NCBI GenBank assembly: GCA_022414725.1
Contig: CM039462.1
Coordinates: 53,126,601 to 53,190,600, forward strand
DNA from: Microglena sp. YARC
Taxonomy: Eukaryota > Chlorophyta > Chlorophyceae > Chlamydomonadales > Chlamydomonadaceae
Length of the DNA stretch: 64,000 nt
Reading direction: 5' to 3'
Under the pieces are notes generated by a model. The model saw only the letters and a list, made by a program, of their open reading frames with translations. It was not told the origin of the DNA and searched no databases. Of the stretch, positions 45,326 to 56,500 are shown piece by piece. The stretch's first letter is position 1; the number at the start of each line of letters is the position of its first letter. A program made the position numbers and the translations under genes.

Positions 45326-46300
45326 TGCCAGACCAATAAACCTTCAAACCTACTTTTACTTACACTTGTCATAGTGCTAGATGTGTCTACGAACTGAGCA
45401 CAGTTTGGAGTGCGGCATACCTGATCACCCATCAATGACCTCGATAGGTTCTCTGATATTATTAAAGATAATCAGACGTCACTGAGCAATATTGACTGAA
45501 CATATTGACTGGAAATATTGAACTTAAATATTGAACTTCAATATTGACTGGAAATATAGACTGGAAATATTGAACTTCAATATTGACTAAATTTTTTACT
45601 GGAAATCCCATGTTGCACAGGTTTGGCCAGGTCCTTCCTCAGTGTTTAGAGTGGTTGGATCATTCCCCACGAGTAGCACAACTAAATGTCTGTGGCACAC
45701 TCTGTCAAATATTAACAATTGATTGCTGTTGCAACAAAGATCTTCCTCTTCAATCAGTACAAATGCTATGAATATGCTGCTTCAAACAGGATAGCACACT
45801 CTCACACTTTAGTACCTCCTGCAGCAAGCTGCCTCACCTTCATTATTAGCCCAGTGTAGAGTTGCACTCCTTAAGCCTAACCTACGTATCGAGAATTGTT
45901 GCATCCAATCACCATAGCAACATCTTTGTCACAAATCAGTGCTGATGTACCGTTAAACAATGCCCACTCAATTTAATTTTGTTATTTGATCAGTACAAAA
46001 CAACTATGTGCCTGATAAATTCAGAACTACCCAGTGCTGATAAGTTCAAGCAACACCAGTTATGATAGATTCAAACTAAGTGCTGATAAATTCAAGCACC
46101 ACCAGTGCCAATAAAATGTAGCACCTTTTGTGCGTATAAATTAAAATACTATTGAGCTCACTATCGAGTTCCATTAGTGCATATAAATTCAAGCACATTC
46201 GGTGATGAAAAATTCAAAACACAATCAGTGCTGATAAGTTCAAGCACCATCAGTGCTGATAAATTGAAGCGCCAGCTGTGCAAGTAAGCTTGTTTGCCCC
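45326..46300. repeat. Two minisatellites, no gene
   Basis: At 45,485-45,595 units of the type AATATTGACTGGAAATATTG with AACTT alternate. At 45,990-46,285 about eight imperfect units of CAGTGCTGATAAATTCAAGC with ACCA lie in tandem. The stretch at 45,600-45,980 shows nothing recognisable. Confidence 0.6.
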
Positions 46301-46321
46301 TTGCAAAACAGGATATTCTAC

Positions 46322-46846
46322 ATGCTTGGGCGTGACTTGAACTTCCCCTTAACTGCGAAGGCCAAGGCTGAGGTGGACCTCAAGTACCCTGCTGGAGTAC
46401 TGTACAGGGCGGCAGCTATTAGGACGGCAGATATTAGGGCGGCAGCGAAGGTGGCGATGGAGGCGGAGAGAATTAGGGTAACCTGTCGAGCAGAAGCAAG
46501 AGCGGCAGCGAGGGAGGAGGCGAAGATGAGTCGAGTACGCTCCATAATGGCAATACTGGAGCGGAAATTGGTTATATGGCTAAGGTGGAGATCAGAGGTA
46601 CTGCGAGCGCGGAGGGAAGCGCAGGCAGCAGCAGACAATCGAGCAACTTATGGCTCCGGAGCGCGGTGGCAGAAGAGAGCTGAGCTACAGATGCAACAGG
46701 CGTTGGTAGAGGGTGGGCTAGAGGAGGACTTCAAGCGGGAGTTCACAGTTCACTTCTCAACGATTGGTAGCCCTGACCAGTTTGGGCACCACGCTTTCAT
46801 CGACTTCTTCTTCTTGTCTTCTTTCCTTCCTGTCAGCCCTAGCTAG
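46322..46846 (+). CDS. Ala/Arg-rich helical ORF, unknown
   Basis: The first ATG at 46,322 gives 174 residues; a possible acceptor (GCAAAACAG) just upstream suggests an exon. The N-terminus reads MLGRDLNFPLTAKAKAEVDL. The middle is a long, charged Ala/Arg/Glu helix (about residues 40-135). The end is hydrophobic (AFIDFFFLSSFLPVSPS). The low-GC flanks contrast with this GC-rich frame. No family recognised. It could be a structural or retroelement protein. Confidence 0.45.
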   Translation: MLGRDLNFPLTAKAKAEVDLKYPAGVLYRAAAIRTADIRAAAKVAMEAERIRVTCRAEARAAAREEAKMSRVRSIMAILERKLVIWLRWRSEVLRARREAQAAADNRATYGSGARWQKRAELQMQQALVEGGLEEDFKREFTVHFSTIGSPDQFGHHAFIDFFFLSSFLPVSPS

Positions 46847-47211
46847 CTTCCTATCCCCTCCCCTTTCCCCTTCCCTAGATACTCGCACTCGGCATTAGCT
46901 GGCTGTCGCATCAATCATCCACGATGCAGGTTTTCCAAAACCGGTTCTCGATCAAACCAACCTCTCAGTTTTACCTAGCGCGGTCGCGGTGCAATGTGCC
47001 GACCGTGCGGCATTTGACGAGCCACATCCGAAGGTGCGCAACCCTTGTTCTACGACGAAAGCGTGATGCGGAGAAACCTAGTTATGGTATTAGATAGAAA
47101 AGCAAGCGCGGGGTCGCGGATTGGAGAAGTTTCGGGTTGTCATAACCGTAAGCTTGAAGAGTTATGAAGAGACAAAAAATCACTATCATCATCACCATCA
47201 TCATCATCATC

Positions 47212-47257
<46 letters not shown>

Positions 47258-47270
47258 CCATCATCATCAC

Positions 47271-47326
<56 letters not shown>

Positions 47327-47423
47327 CTAGCTGCAGGGAACCCCCTCCCCCCTTCACCCCTCCTCTCTCCCCTATTCCACACCCTCATTCACACCACCCT
47401 ATCTCTCTTTATTTGCAATGCAG
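46847..47423. repeat. Upstream of antiporter gene, (CAT)n tract
   Basis: A Cys/His-like frame at 46,985-47,080 (SRCNVPTVRHLTSHIRRC) is too short to call. About 145 bp of (ATC)n with CAC variants lies at 47,180-47,328. The sequence then becomes C/T-rich up to the presumed start codon at 47,424. Confidence 0.5.
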
Positions 47424-47490
47424 AATGCCCTTTCAAACAGGTGCAGCTCGTGGGGCAGACAAGCCCGAGGAGGGTGATAAGCCTAACAAG
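47424..47490 (+). CDS. Antiporter exon A, N-terminus
   Basis: ATG at 47,424 opens [20 protein letters not shown], ending NK before the donor GTCAGT. A second ATG (47,418) is in another frame. The polar, Lys/Glu-rich peptide fits a cytosolic N-terminus. The start is chosen because the downstream copies keep the frame [14 protein letters not shown]. Confidence 0.45.
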
Positions 47491-48997
47491 GTCAGTTGAG
47501 TGGTGTGGTTTACCTCCACCACAACCACTAAAAACTCATAACGCTTTATCGGGTAGGTGGTCAGGAGTGGAGTGGAGTCGTTTGTGAAAGGTGGTTGAAT
47601 GCTGTTATGGCTGGGGCAGTCAAACCTGAGGAGGGAGACAAGCCCAACAAGATAAGTTGAGTGGTGTGGTTTACCTCCACCACAACCACTAAAAACTCAT
47701 AATGCATTATCGGGTTGGTGGTCAGAAGTGGAGTGGAGTTGTTTGTGAAAGGTGGTTGAATGCTGTTATGGCTGGGGCAGTCAAACCTGAGGAGGAAGAC
47801 AAGCCCAACAAGATAAGTTGAGTGGTGTGGTTTACCTCCACCACAACCACTAAAAACTCATAATGCATTATCGGGTAGGTGGTCAGGAGTGGAGTGGAGT
47901 CGTTTGTGAAAGGTGGTTGAATGCTGTTATGGCTGGGGCAGTCAAACCTGAGGAGGGAGACAAGCCCAACAAGATAAGTTGAGTGGTGTGGTTTACCTTC
48001 ACCACAACCACTAAAAACTCATAATGCATTATCAGGTTGGTGGTCAGGAGTGGAGTGGAGTTGTTTGTGAAAGGTGGTTGAGTGCTGTAATGGCTGGGGC
48101 AGTCAAACCTCAGGAGGGAGACAAGCCTATCAAGATAAGTTGAGTGGTGTGGTCTGCTGCCACCACAATCACTAAGAAGTCATAATGCATTATCGTGTTG
48201 GTGTTTAAGAGTGGAGGGGAGTGGATTGGTTTGGTTAGGAGTGGACTTGAGCAGAGTGGAGTGATTTGGAGTGGACTGGTGTTGTGTGGATTAGAGTGGT
48301 GTGGTTTGAAGTGGAGCAGTTTGGTGTGGAGTGGTGTGGAGTGGTTTGGATTGAAGTTGTTTGTGAAAGGTGGATGAATGCTGTGATGACTGGGGCATTC
48401 AAACCTGAGGAGAGAGATTTAATTGAACTGCATTGGATTTGACGAGATTATATTGGATTTGATTATTTTGGATAGGAATGGAAAAACAATTGTATGGAGA
48501 CTAAAAACAGTTTAAACAATTGCATGGAGACTAGCCAGGGATTTCCCCCATGCTGTATATAGCCATCGCTACTATTGACCCCGTTTTGGCCCAACTAAAA
48601 GTTTTTAACGTTTTTATTCGTATGTGCCCTAAATGGCCCTAAAATGCTATAAAAAGCTATACAAGCCATTAACACTCTGCCTACAACCGTACAGCTAGAA
48701 AAAACCATTCCAATTTGAAAACAAATGTATTGAGACTAACAACTCTGGAAACCGAAAGAACGAAACCGAAAGAATGAAACCGAAAGAATGAAACCGAAAG
48801 AACGAAACATGTTGATTGCCCACATTACTGTCTTGCCGTACTTAGGATAACATGTACTACATATGAGCTAACCGAAACCGAAAGAATGAAACATGTTGAT
48901 TGCCCACATAACTGTCTTGCCGTACTTCGGATAATATGTACTACCGAGCTTTCTAACTGAGTGGCAAACTGACTACGTGAATTACTTAATTACTTAG

Positions 48998-49028
<31 letters not shown>

Positions 49029-52000
49029 ACTGATTGACAAGCGAACAAACAAGTTACAAGGGAACAAAGAAACAAGCAAATACACAGATAAACAAACAAA
49101 AGCAAACACACAGACAAAATAACATAAATAATAACAAACAAACAAATAAACAAACAAAAACAAACTAACATACAAACATGATAACATCAGTACAAACAAA
49201 CAAACAAATACACAGACAAACAAACGAAAACAAACTAATATATCTGAATACGCATATAGTTGATTCAGCACCGTGTCTCTTAATTGTTCACCAATCGCAT
49301 GCTCTGAACTAAGAACACAGATAGAGCTTGCAATTCGAAGTTGTGAAGGCATAAGAGTGTGTGTCCCTGTAATGTTGATAAGACTGCCAGAGAAAGGAGC
49401 TGCCTGGAAGCTGCTACGCAGAGCCCCCAAAATAATCAGTAAACATGTTTAAGGGACTTGCCCAACCTCTTACAGTCTAGCTTAACTCCACTTGTTGACT
49501 CTGTATGCCACCTCAGACAGTCTAGACCCTCTCCACTTGCCACCTCTGTATGCCAACCTCTGCATGCCAACCTCAAACAGTCTAGACCCACTCCACTTGC
49601 CACCTCTATACGCCACCTCTGCTTGCCAACCTCACACAGTCTAGACTAACTCCACTTGCCACCTCTGTATACCACATCTACTTGCCACCTATGTATACCA
49701 CATCTGCTTGCCAATCTCACACAGTCTAGACTAACTCCACCTGCCACCTCTGGATACCACATCTACTTGCCACCTCTGTATACCACATCTGCTTGCCAAC
49801 CCACCTCACACAGCATAGACTAACTTTACTTGCCACCTCTGTACGCCACCTCTGCTTTCCAACCCACCGCAGACAGTCTAGACTAACTCCACCTGCCACC
49901 TCTGTATACCACATCTACTTGCCACCTCTGTACGCCACATCTGCTTGCCAACCTCACACAATCAAGACCTGCTATATTTCCCCCAACTCAAAGAGGGCTC
50001 TGACAGATGACCTGACACTGATATTCACAACGCTTTACCACTACCCCGCAAATAACAGTCTGCCCCCCTCCCCCCTCTTTCTCCCTCTTCCCCCCCCCCT
50101 TTTCCCCCTTCTTTCTCCCTCTTCTTCTCCCCCTCCTCCCACCCCCCACCCCACCCCTCCCTTCACCTCCCTTCACCCCTCTTTCTCCCTCTTCTCTCCC
50201 TCCCCCCCCCCCCCCCCCCCCCTCCCCCCCTCCACCCCCCTCCCTCCCTTCCCCCTCTTCCTCCCTCTTCTCTCCCTCCCCCCACCCCCCACCCCCTCCC
50301 TCCCTTCCCCTCCCTCTACCTAAAGAGTGAAGACCCAGCCAAGGCCAAGGCTCCGCGCTTTAATTATCTTCCCTCCCCTCGCCTTCCCCTCCCCCCTCCT
50401 CCCAAGCAGAAGAAAGAGGACGGTCTGACCTCCCCTTTTGCTGGTGCGATATCCCACATGCCCTCTCCCTTTCCCTCAAACGGAGACGGATCGAATGATT
50501 CCGGGGAGGGGAAGATCCTACCACTGATGTCGATTGATGCTGCGGACTACCCACCTGAGTTCAGTAATCGCCGCCTGCTGGTCTTCTCTGGCATGGTCTT
50601 GGGGTAAGTGAGGGTGGTGTGGGGGTAAGGGTGGGTGGTGTGGTGTGTATTTTTGTGGGTGGGGGGATGGGGTGTGAGGGGGAACGGAGACGACCCGAAG
50701 GATTCCGTGGGTGGGGGGAGGGGGAGGGGTGTGTCGGGGGATTATGGCTCTGATGTCGATTGATGTGGCGGACTACCCACCTGAGTTCAGTAATCGCCGC
50801 CTGCTGGTCTTCTCTGGCATGGTCTTGGGGTAAGTGTGGGTGGTGTGGGGTAAGTGTGGGTGGTGTGGTGTGTATTTTTGTGGGTGGGGGGATGGGGTGT
50901 GAGGGGAACGGAGACGACCCGAAGGATTCCGGGGGTGGGGGGAGGGGGAGGGGTGGGTCGGGGAATTATGGCTCTGATGTCGATTGATGTGGCGGACTAC
51001 CTACCTGAGTTCAGTACTCGCTGCCTGCTGGTCTTCTCTGGCATGGTCTTGGGGTAAGTGTAGATAGTGTGTGGGTGTGAGGGAGTGACTGAGCGTCTTG
51101 TGTAGGGTGGGGTTTGTGTGTGTTTGTGAGAAAGTGGGCGTGGGTCATGGGGTAAGTATGGATGGTGTGTGTGTGTGAGAGAGAGAGAGTGTGGGTGGGT
51201 GGGTATGATGAGCATGGGTCATGGGTAAGTATGGAAGGTGTGTGTGGTGGTGGTGTGTGTGGGGTGTGTGTGTGTGTGTGTGTGTGGGGGGGGGGGTGTA
51301 AGAGAGTGTGGGTGTGGGTCATGAGGTAAGTATAAATGGTGTGTGTGGTGTGTAGTGTTGTGTTTGTGTGTGTGTATGAAAGTGTGGGTGTGGGTCATGG
51401 GGTAAGTGTGGAAGGGATGGGGTGTGTTTGAGTGTTGGTGTATGTATGAGAGTGTGGGTGGGGGTCATGGGGTAAGTGTGGATGGGATGGGGTGTGTTTG
51501 AGTGTGTTTGTGTGAGAGAATCGCATGAAGGATGCAAAGGTTAATAGTCAGCACCTCCAGGTCAAGCTGCTTTCTTTCATATCCAACCACCACCTATCCC
51601 GTTTCGACGAATGGCTGAATGGTAGCGCTTGTTGAAACAAGCAGGTGCGGGATTCGAATTCCTACGGGTGCGCTTTAGTGTTAGCGGTCGCTGTCAAGCG
51701 CCATGGTAGCTTTGTCCAGGTAAAGTAGCAGCCTGTTCGGTACCGCTGTAAGACGGGGCTCCCTTAATACCACGCCCCACCAGGCGTTTTCATAACCCAC
51801 CACCACCTGCTTCTCAACTCCTTTGAGTCAGACACATGGGCCTGTACTTCATATGTACTTCTCTAACTTACCACCACCTGCTTGCCAACCCATGTACTTC
51901 GTCTGTACTTCTCTAATCTACCACCACCTGCATTCAACCCCCTGTACTTCAGGTACATGGGCCTGTACTTCACACGTGGCTCGTTGACCTACACAGCCCC

Positions 52001-53538
52001 AGTGATGGTGGGCGACCCTTCCCTAGCAATTGATTTGACAGCTATTGGGTCAATGACATCGGCTTTCCCATTGGCTTATGGAATTTCCAAGTAAGGAAGA
52101 GGGGGGGGGGGGGGGGGGGAGGGGAGGGGAGGGAGTGGAGCAGGAAAGGGGGACAGGGGGCAGGGGAAGTGTGTGTGGGTTGTGTGTGTGGGTTGTGTGT
52201 GTGGGGGGTCCCTCACCTACAAATCCCCAGTGATGGTGGGCGACCCTTCCCTAGCAATTGATTTGACAGCTATTGGGGCAATGACATCGGCTTTCCCATT
52301 GGCTTATGTAATTGCCAAGTGAGGAGAGGGGGGAGGGAAGAAGAGGAGCAGGTAAGGGGACGGGGGACAGGGGAAGGGAGGAATGGTTCCATCACCTACA
52401 AATCCCCAGTGATGGTGGGCGTTCCTTCACGAGCAATTGATTTAACTGCTACTAGAGCAATGGCATCGGCTTTCCCTTTGGCTTATGGAATTTCCAAGTG
52501 AGGAGAAGGGGAGGGAAGAAGAGGAGCAGGGAAGGGGGACAGGGGAAGGGAGGAATGGCTTCATCACCTACAAATCCCCAGTGATGATGGGTGTTCCATC
52601 CCTAGCAACTGATTTAACAGCTATTGGAGCAATGACATCACCTTTTCCCCTGGCTTCTGGAATTTCCAAATAAGCTGGGGGGGTGAGCGGGATGGGGTTA
52701 GGGGGAGGGGGTGGGGGGAAATGGGTCCCTCACCTGCACAACCCCAGTAATGATGGGTGTTCCATCCCTAGTAACTGATTTAACCCTTACTGGAGCGATG
52801 GCATCAGCTTTCCCATTGGCTAGTGGAATTTCCAAGTATGAAGAGAGGGTGACCGGGATGGGGTTGGTGGTTGGGGGTGGGTGGGGGATGGCTCCCACAC
52901 CTACTCAGCCCCAGTGATGGTGGGTGTTCCTTCCCTAGCAACTGATTTAAATGCTACAGGAGCAATGACATCGGTTTCCAATTGGCTTATGGAATTTCCA
53001 AGTAAGTAGGGGGAGTGACCGGGAAGGGGTTGGGGGAGGGGGGGGGGGGGGGGGGCTCCCTGAACTACCCAGCCCCTGTGATTGTGGTGTTCCTTCCCTA
53101 GCAACTGATTTAAATGCTACAGGAGCAATGACATCAGCTTTCCCATTGGCTAGTGGAATTTCCAAGTAAGTAGGGGGAGTGACCGGGAAGGGGTTGGGGG
53201 AGGGGGTGGGGGGGTGGGGGGGCTCCCTCAAACTACCCAGCCCCTGTAATGGTGGGTGTTCCTTCCTAGCAACTGATTTAAATGCTACAGGAGCATGAAC
53301 ATCGGCTTTCCCATTGGCTTATGGAATTTCCAAGTAAGTAGGGGGAGTGACCGGGAAGGGGGTTGGGGGAGGGGGGGGGGGGGGGGGGGGGGGGGCTCCC
53401 TCAACTACCCAGCCCCTGTGATGGTGGGTGTTCCTTCCCTAGCAACTGATTTAAATGCTACAGGAGCAATGACGTCAGCTTTCCCATTGGCTAGTGGAAT
53501 TTCCAAGTAAGTAGGGGGAGTGACTGGGAAGGGGTTGG

Positions 53539-53570
<32 letters not shown>

Positions 53571-56500
53571 GCTCCCTCAACTACCCAGCCCTTGTAATAG
53601 TGGGTGTTCCTTCCCTAGCAACTGATTTAAATGCTACAGGAGCAATGACATCGGCTTTCCCATTGGCTTATGGAATTTCCAAGTAAGTAGGGGGAGTGAC
53701 CGGGAAGGGGGAATGGGGGAGGGGGGGGGGGGGGGGGGGGGGGGCTCCCTCAACTACCCAGCCCCTGTGATGGTGGGTGTTCCTTCCCTAGCAACTGATT
53801 TAAATGCTACAGGAGCAATGACATCGGCTTTCCCATTGGCTTATGGAATTTCCAAGTAAGTAGGGGGAGTGACCGGGAAGGGTTGGGGGAGGGGGGGGGG
53901 GGGGGGGGGGGGCTCCCTCAACTACCCAGCCCCTGTGATGGTGGGTGTTCCTTCCCTAGCAACTGATTTAAATGCTACAGGAGCAATGACATCGGCTTTC
54001 CCATTGGCTTATATAATTTTTAAGTAAGGTGAGGGTGATAGGGGTGGGGGATGAGATGGGAGGGGGAAGAGAAGTCCCATCCCTAGCAACTGATTTCATG
54101 GCTATGACATTGGAAGGGTGAAATGGCTTTCTCACAGGTACTGGTTCTCTGGGGGGGTGCTCGGAGCTAAATTCTCAGCGACCAAGATGCTGGGGCAGGG
54201 TCTATTCATCAGGGCCATCATCTTATAAACACGCTCTGACACAAATTCTAAACTCAGGCCTACCCCTGCTCTCTGCCCAGGTTCACTGGAGGTGTGCTTG
54301 GAGCCAGATCCTCAGCGACCAAGATGCTGGAATGGGGTCTATCCGTCAGGGCCATCATCTTATATACATGCTCTGACACAAAGTCTAAACTCAGACCTAC
54401 CCCTGCTCTCTGCCCAGGTTCTCTGGGGGTGTGCTTGGAGCTAGATTCTCAGCGACCAAGATGCTGGGACAGGGTCTATCCATCAGGGCCATCATCTTAC
54501 ATACATGCTCTGACACAAAGTCTAAACTCAGACCTACCCCTGCTCTCTGCCCAGGTTCCCTGGAGGTGTACTTGGAGCCAGATCCTCAGCGACAAAGATG
54601 CTGGAATGGGGTCTATCCATAAGGGCCATCATCTTATATACATGCTTTATATACACACAAAGTCTAAACTCAGACCTACCCCTGCTCTCTATCCAGGTTC
54701 TCTGGGGGGGGGGGGGGGGCTTGGAACTAGATTCTCAGCAACAAACATGCTGCGTTGGGGTCTATTCTCCCCGCCATCTTAAATACATGCTCTGACACGA
54801 AGCCTAAACTCAGACCTTCCTCTACTCACTAAACAGGTTCTCTGGGGGTGTGCTTGGAGCTAAATTCTCAGCGACCAAGATGCTGGGATGGGGTCTCTTC
54901 ATCACGGCCATCATTAACTTGCTCTTTGGCTTCTGCGGACATAGCACTGCCATGCTAACAGCACTCTGGTTTATCAATGGCGGCATACAGGGCGTGGGTG
55001 CCCCAGCCTCTGCCATCCTACTTACCTCCTGGTTTGCTACCAAGGAGCGCGGCACCTACTGGGGGCTCTGGAATGCTGGTGCAAATATGGGAGGCTTCTT
55101 CACTCCGTTGCTGGTTGGTAGGTGGGGGTAGGGGAGGTTGAGGAGGGGGAGGCTAAAGGGGGGGTAGAGGTCTGGTGCCAATATGAGTGGCTTCTTCACT
55201 CCATTGCTGGTTGGTAGGTGGGGGTAGGGGGGTTGAGGAGGGTGGTGGGTGGTGGGTGGTGGGAGGAGGAGGAGGGAGGGATTTGGTAGGTGGGGGTAGG
55301 GGGGCAGAGGGGATGGGGCAAGGGGAGGAGGGGTGGGGTGGGGTGGGGGAATGCGGGTGCCAATATGGGCGGCTTCACACTCCATTGCTGGTTGGTAGGT
55401 GGGGTAGGGGGGTTGAGGAGGGGGAGGCCAAAGGGGGGGGGGGGGGCGGGGGGGGGCTGGTGCCAATATGGGTGGCTTCTTCACTCCATTGCTGGTTGGT
55501 AGGGGGGGGTAGGGGTTGAGGAGGGGGAGGCTAAAGGGGGGGGGGGGGGGGCTGGTGCCAATATGGGTGGCTTCTTCACTCCATTGCTGGTTGGTAGGGG
55601 GGGGTAGGGGGGTTGAGGAGGGGGAGGCTAAAGGGAAGGGGGGGGGGGGGGGGATGCTAACAGCACTCTTCTTCAAACATGGAGCCATCCAGGGCGTGGG
55701 TGCCCTACGCCTAGGCCATCCTGTATATGTGCTTACCTCCTGGTTCGCTACCAAGGAGGTAGGCACCTACTGGGGGAGTAGAGCTCTGATACTTCTACTG
55801 GTGCAAATATGGGAGGCTTCTACACACCTATTGCTGGTGGTAGGTTGGGGTATGCGGGGACAGGGGATGAAGGCCGAGAGGGGTGAGGAGGTTGGGTAGT
55901 GGGATGGTGTTGTGGGGGGGGGGGGTAGAGGCGAGGGGGAGGGAGGGGTGGGGGGGATAGGCGGGAGGTGGGGGGGAGGATTTGTAGAGGTGTGGGGCAC
56001 GGGGGTGCGAGGGGGGGGAAGTGGTAGGTGAGAGGAAGGTAGGTGTGGGGGGGTGGTGTGGGGGGGGAGGGGCTTTGGAATGCTGGGCACCCAGTATGGG
56101 CTGCTCACAGCACCAACATACCTACCTGCGTACCCACCTGCACTCCATCGACCCCCTTGCAGGCTATGTGGCCTAAACCCATGCCTGTGGCAGTGGGGCA
56201 TGTGGGTGCCTGGCGCATATATCGTGGACTCATTCTCGCTTTATACACCCCATCCCCACACCCCATCCCCCACCAACCTACCCATCCTGACTACCTACCT
56301 GCGTAGCTACCTGGCAGGCTATGTGGCTAAGCCCATGGCTGGCAGTGAGGCATGTGGAAACTGTGTAAATAATTTTGACTCATTTTCGCCTTGTACACCC
56401 ACCCCACACCACATCCCCACACCACATCCCACACACCCAACCACCGACCCACCCCAACCAACCTACCCATGACTACGTACCTGCTTACCCACCAACTCTA

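Noticed and set aside
47121..47388. Poly-His, poly-Asp, poly-Met and poly-Ile frames
   Set aside because: All four come from one (CAT)n microsatellite read in different frames and strands.
52091..54024. Tandem gene or domain duplication of the transporter
   Set aside because: Copies lack the exon's first third and always include flanking intron, so whole exons or domains are not duplicated. Junction duplication fits better.
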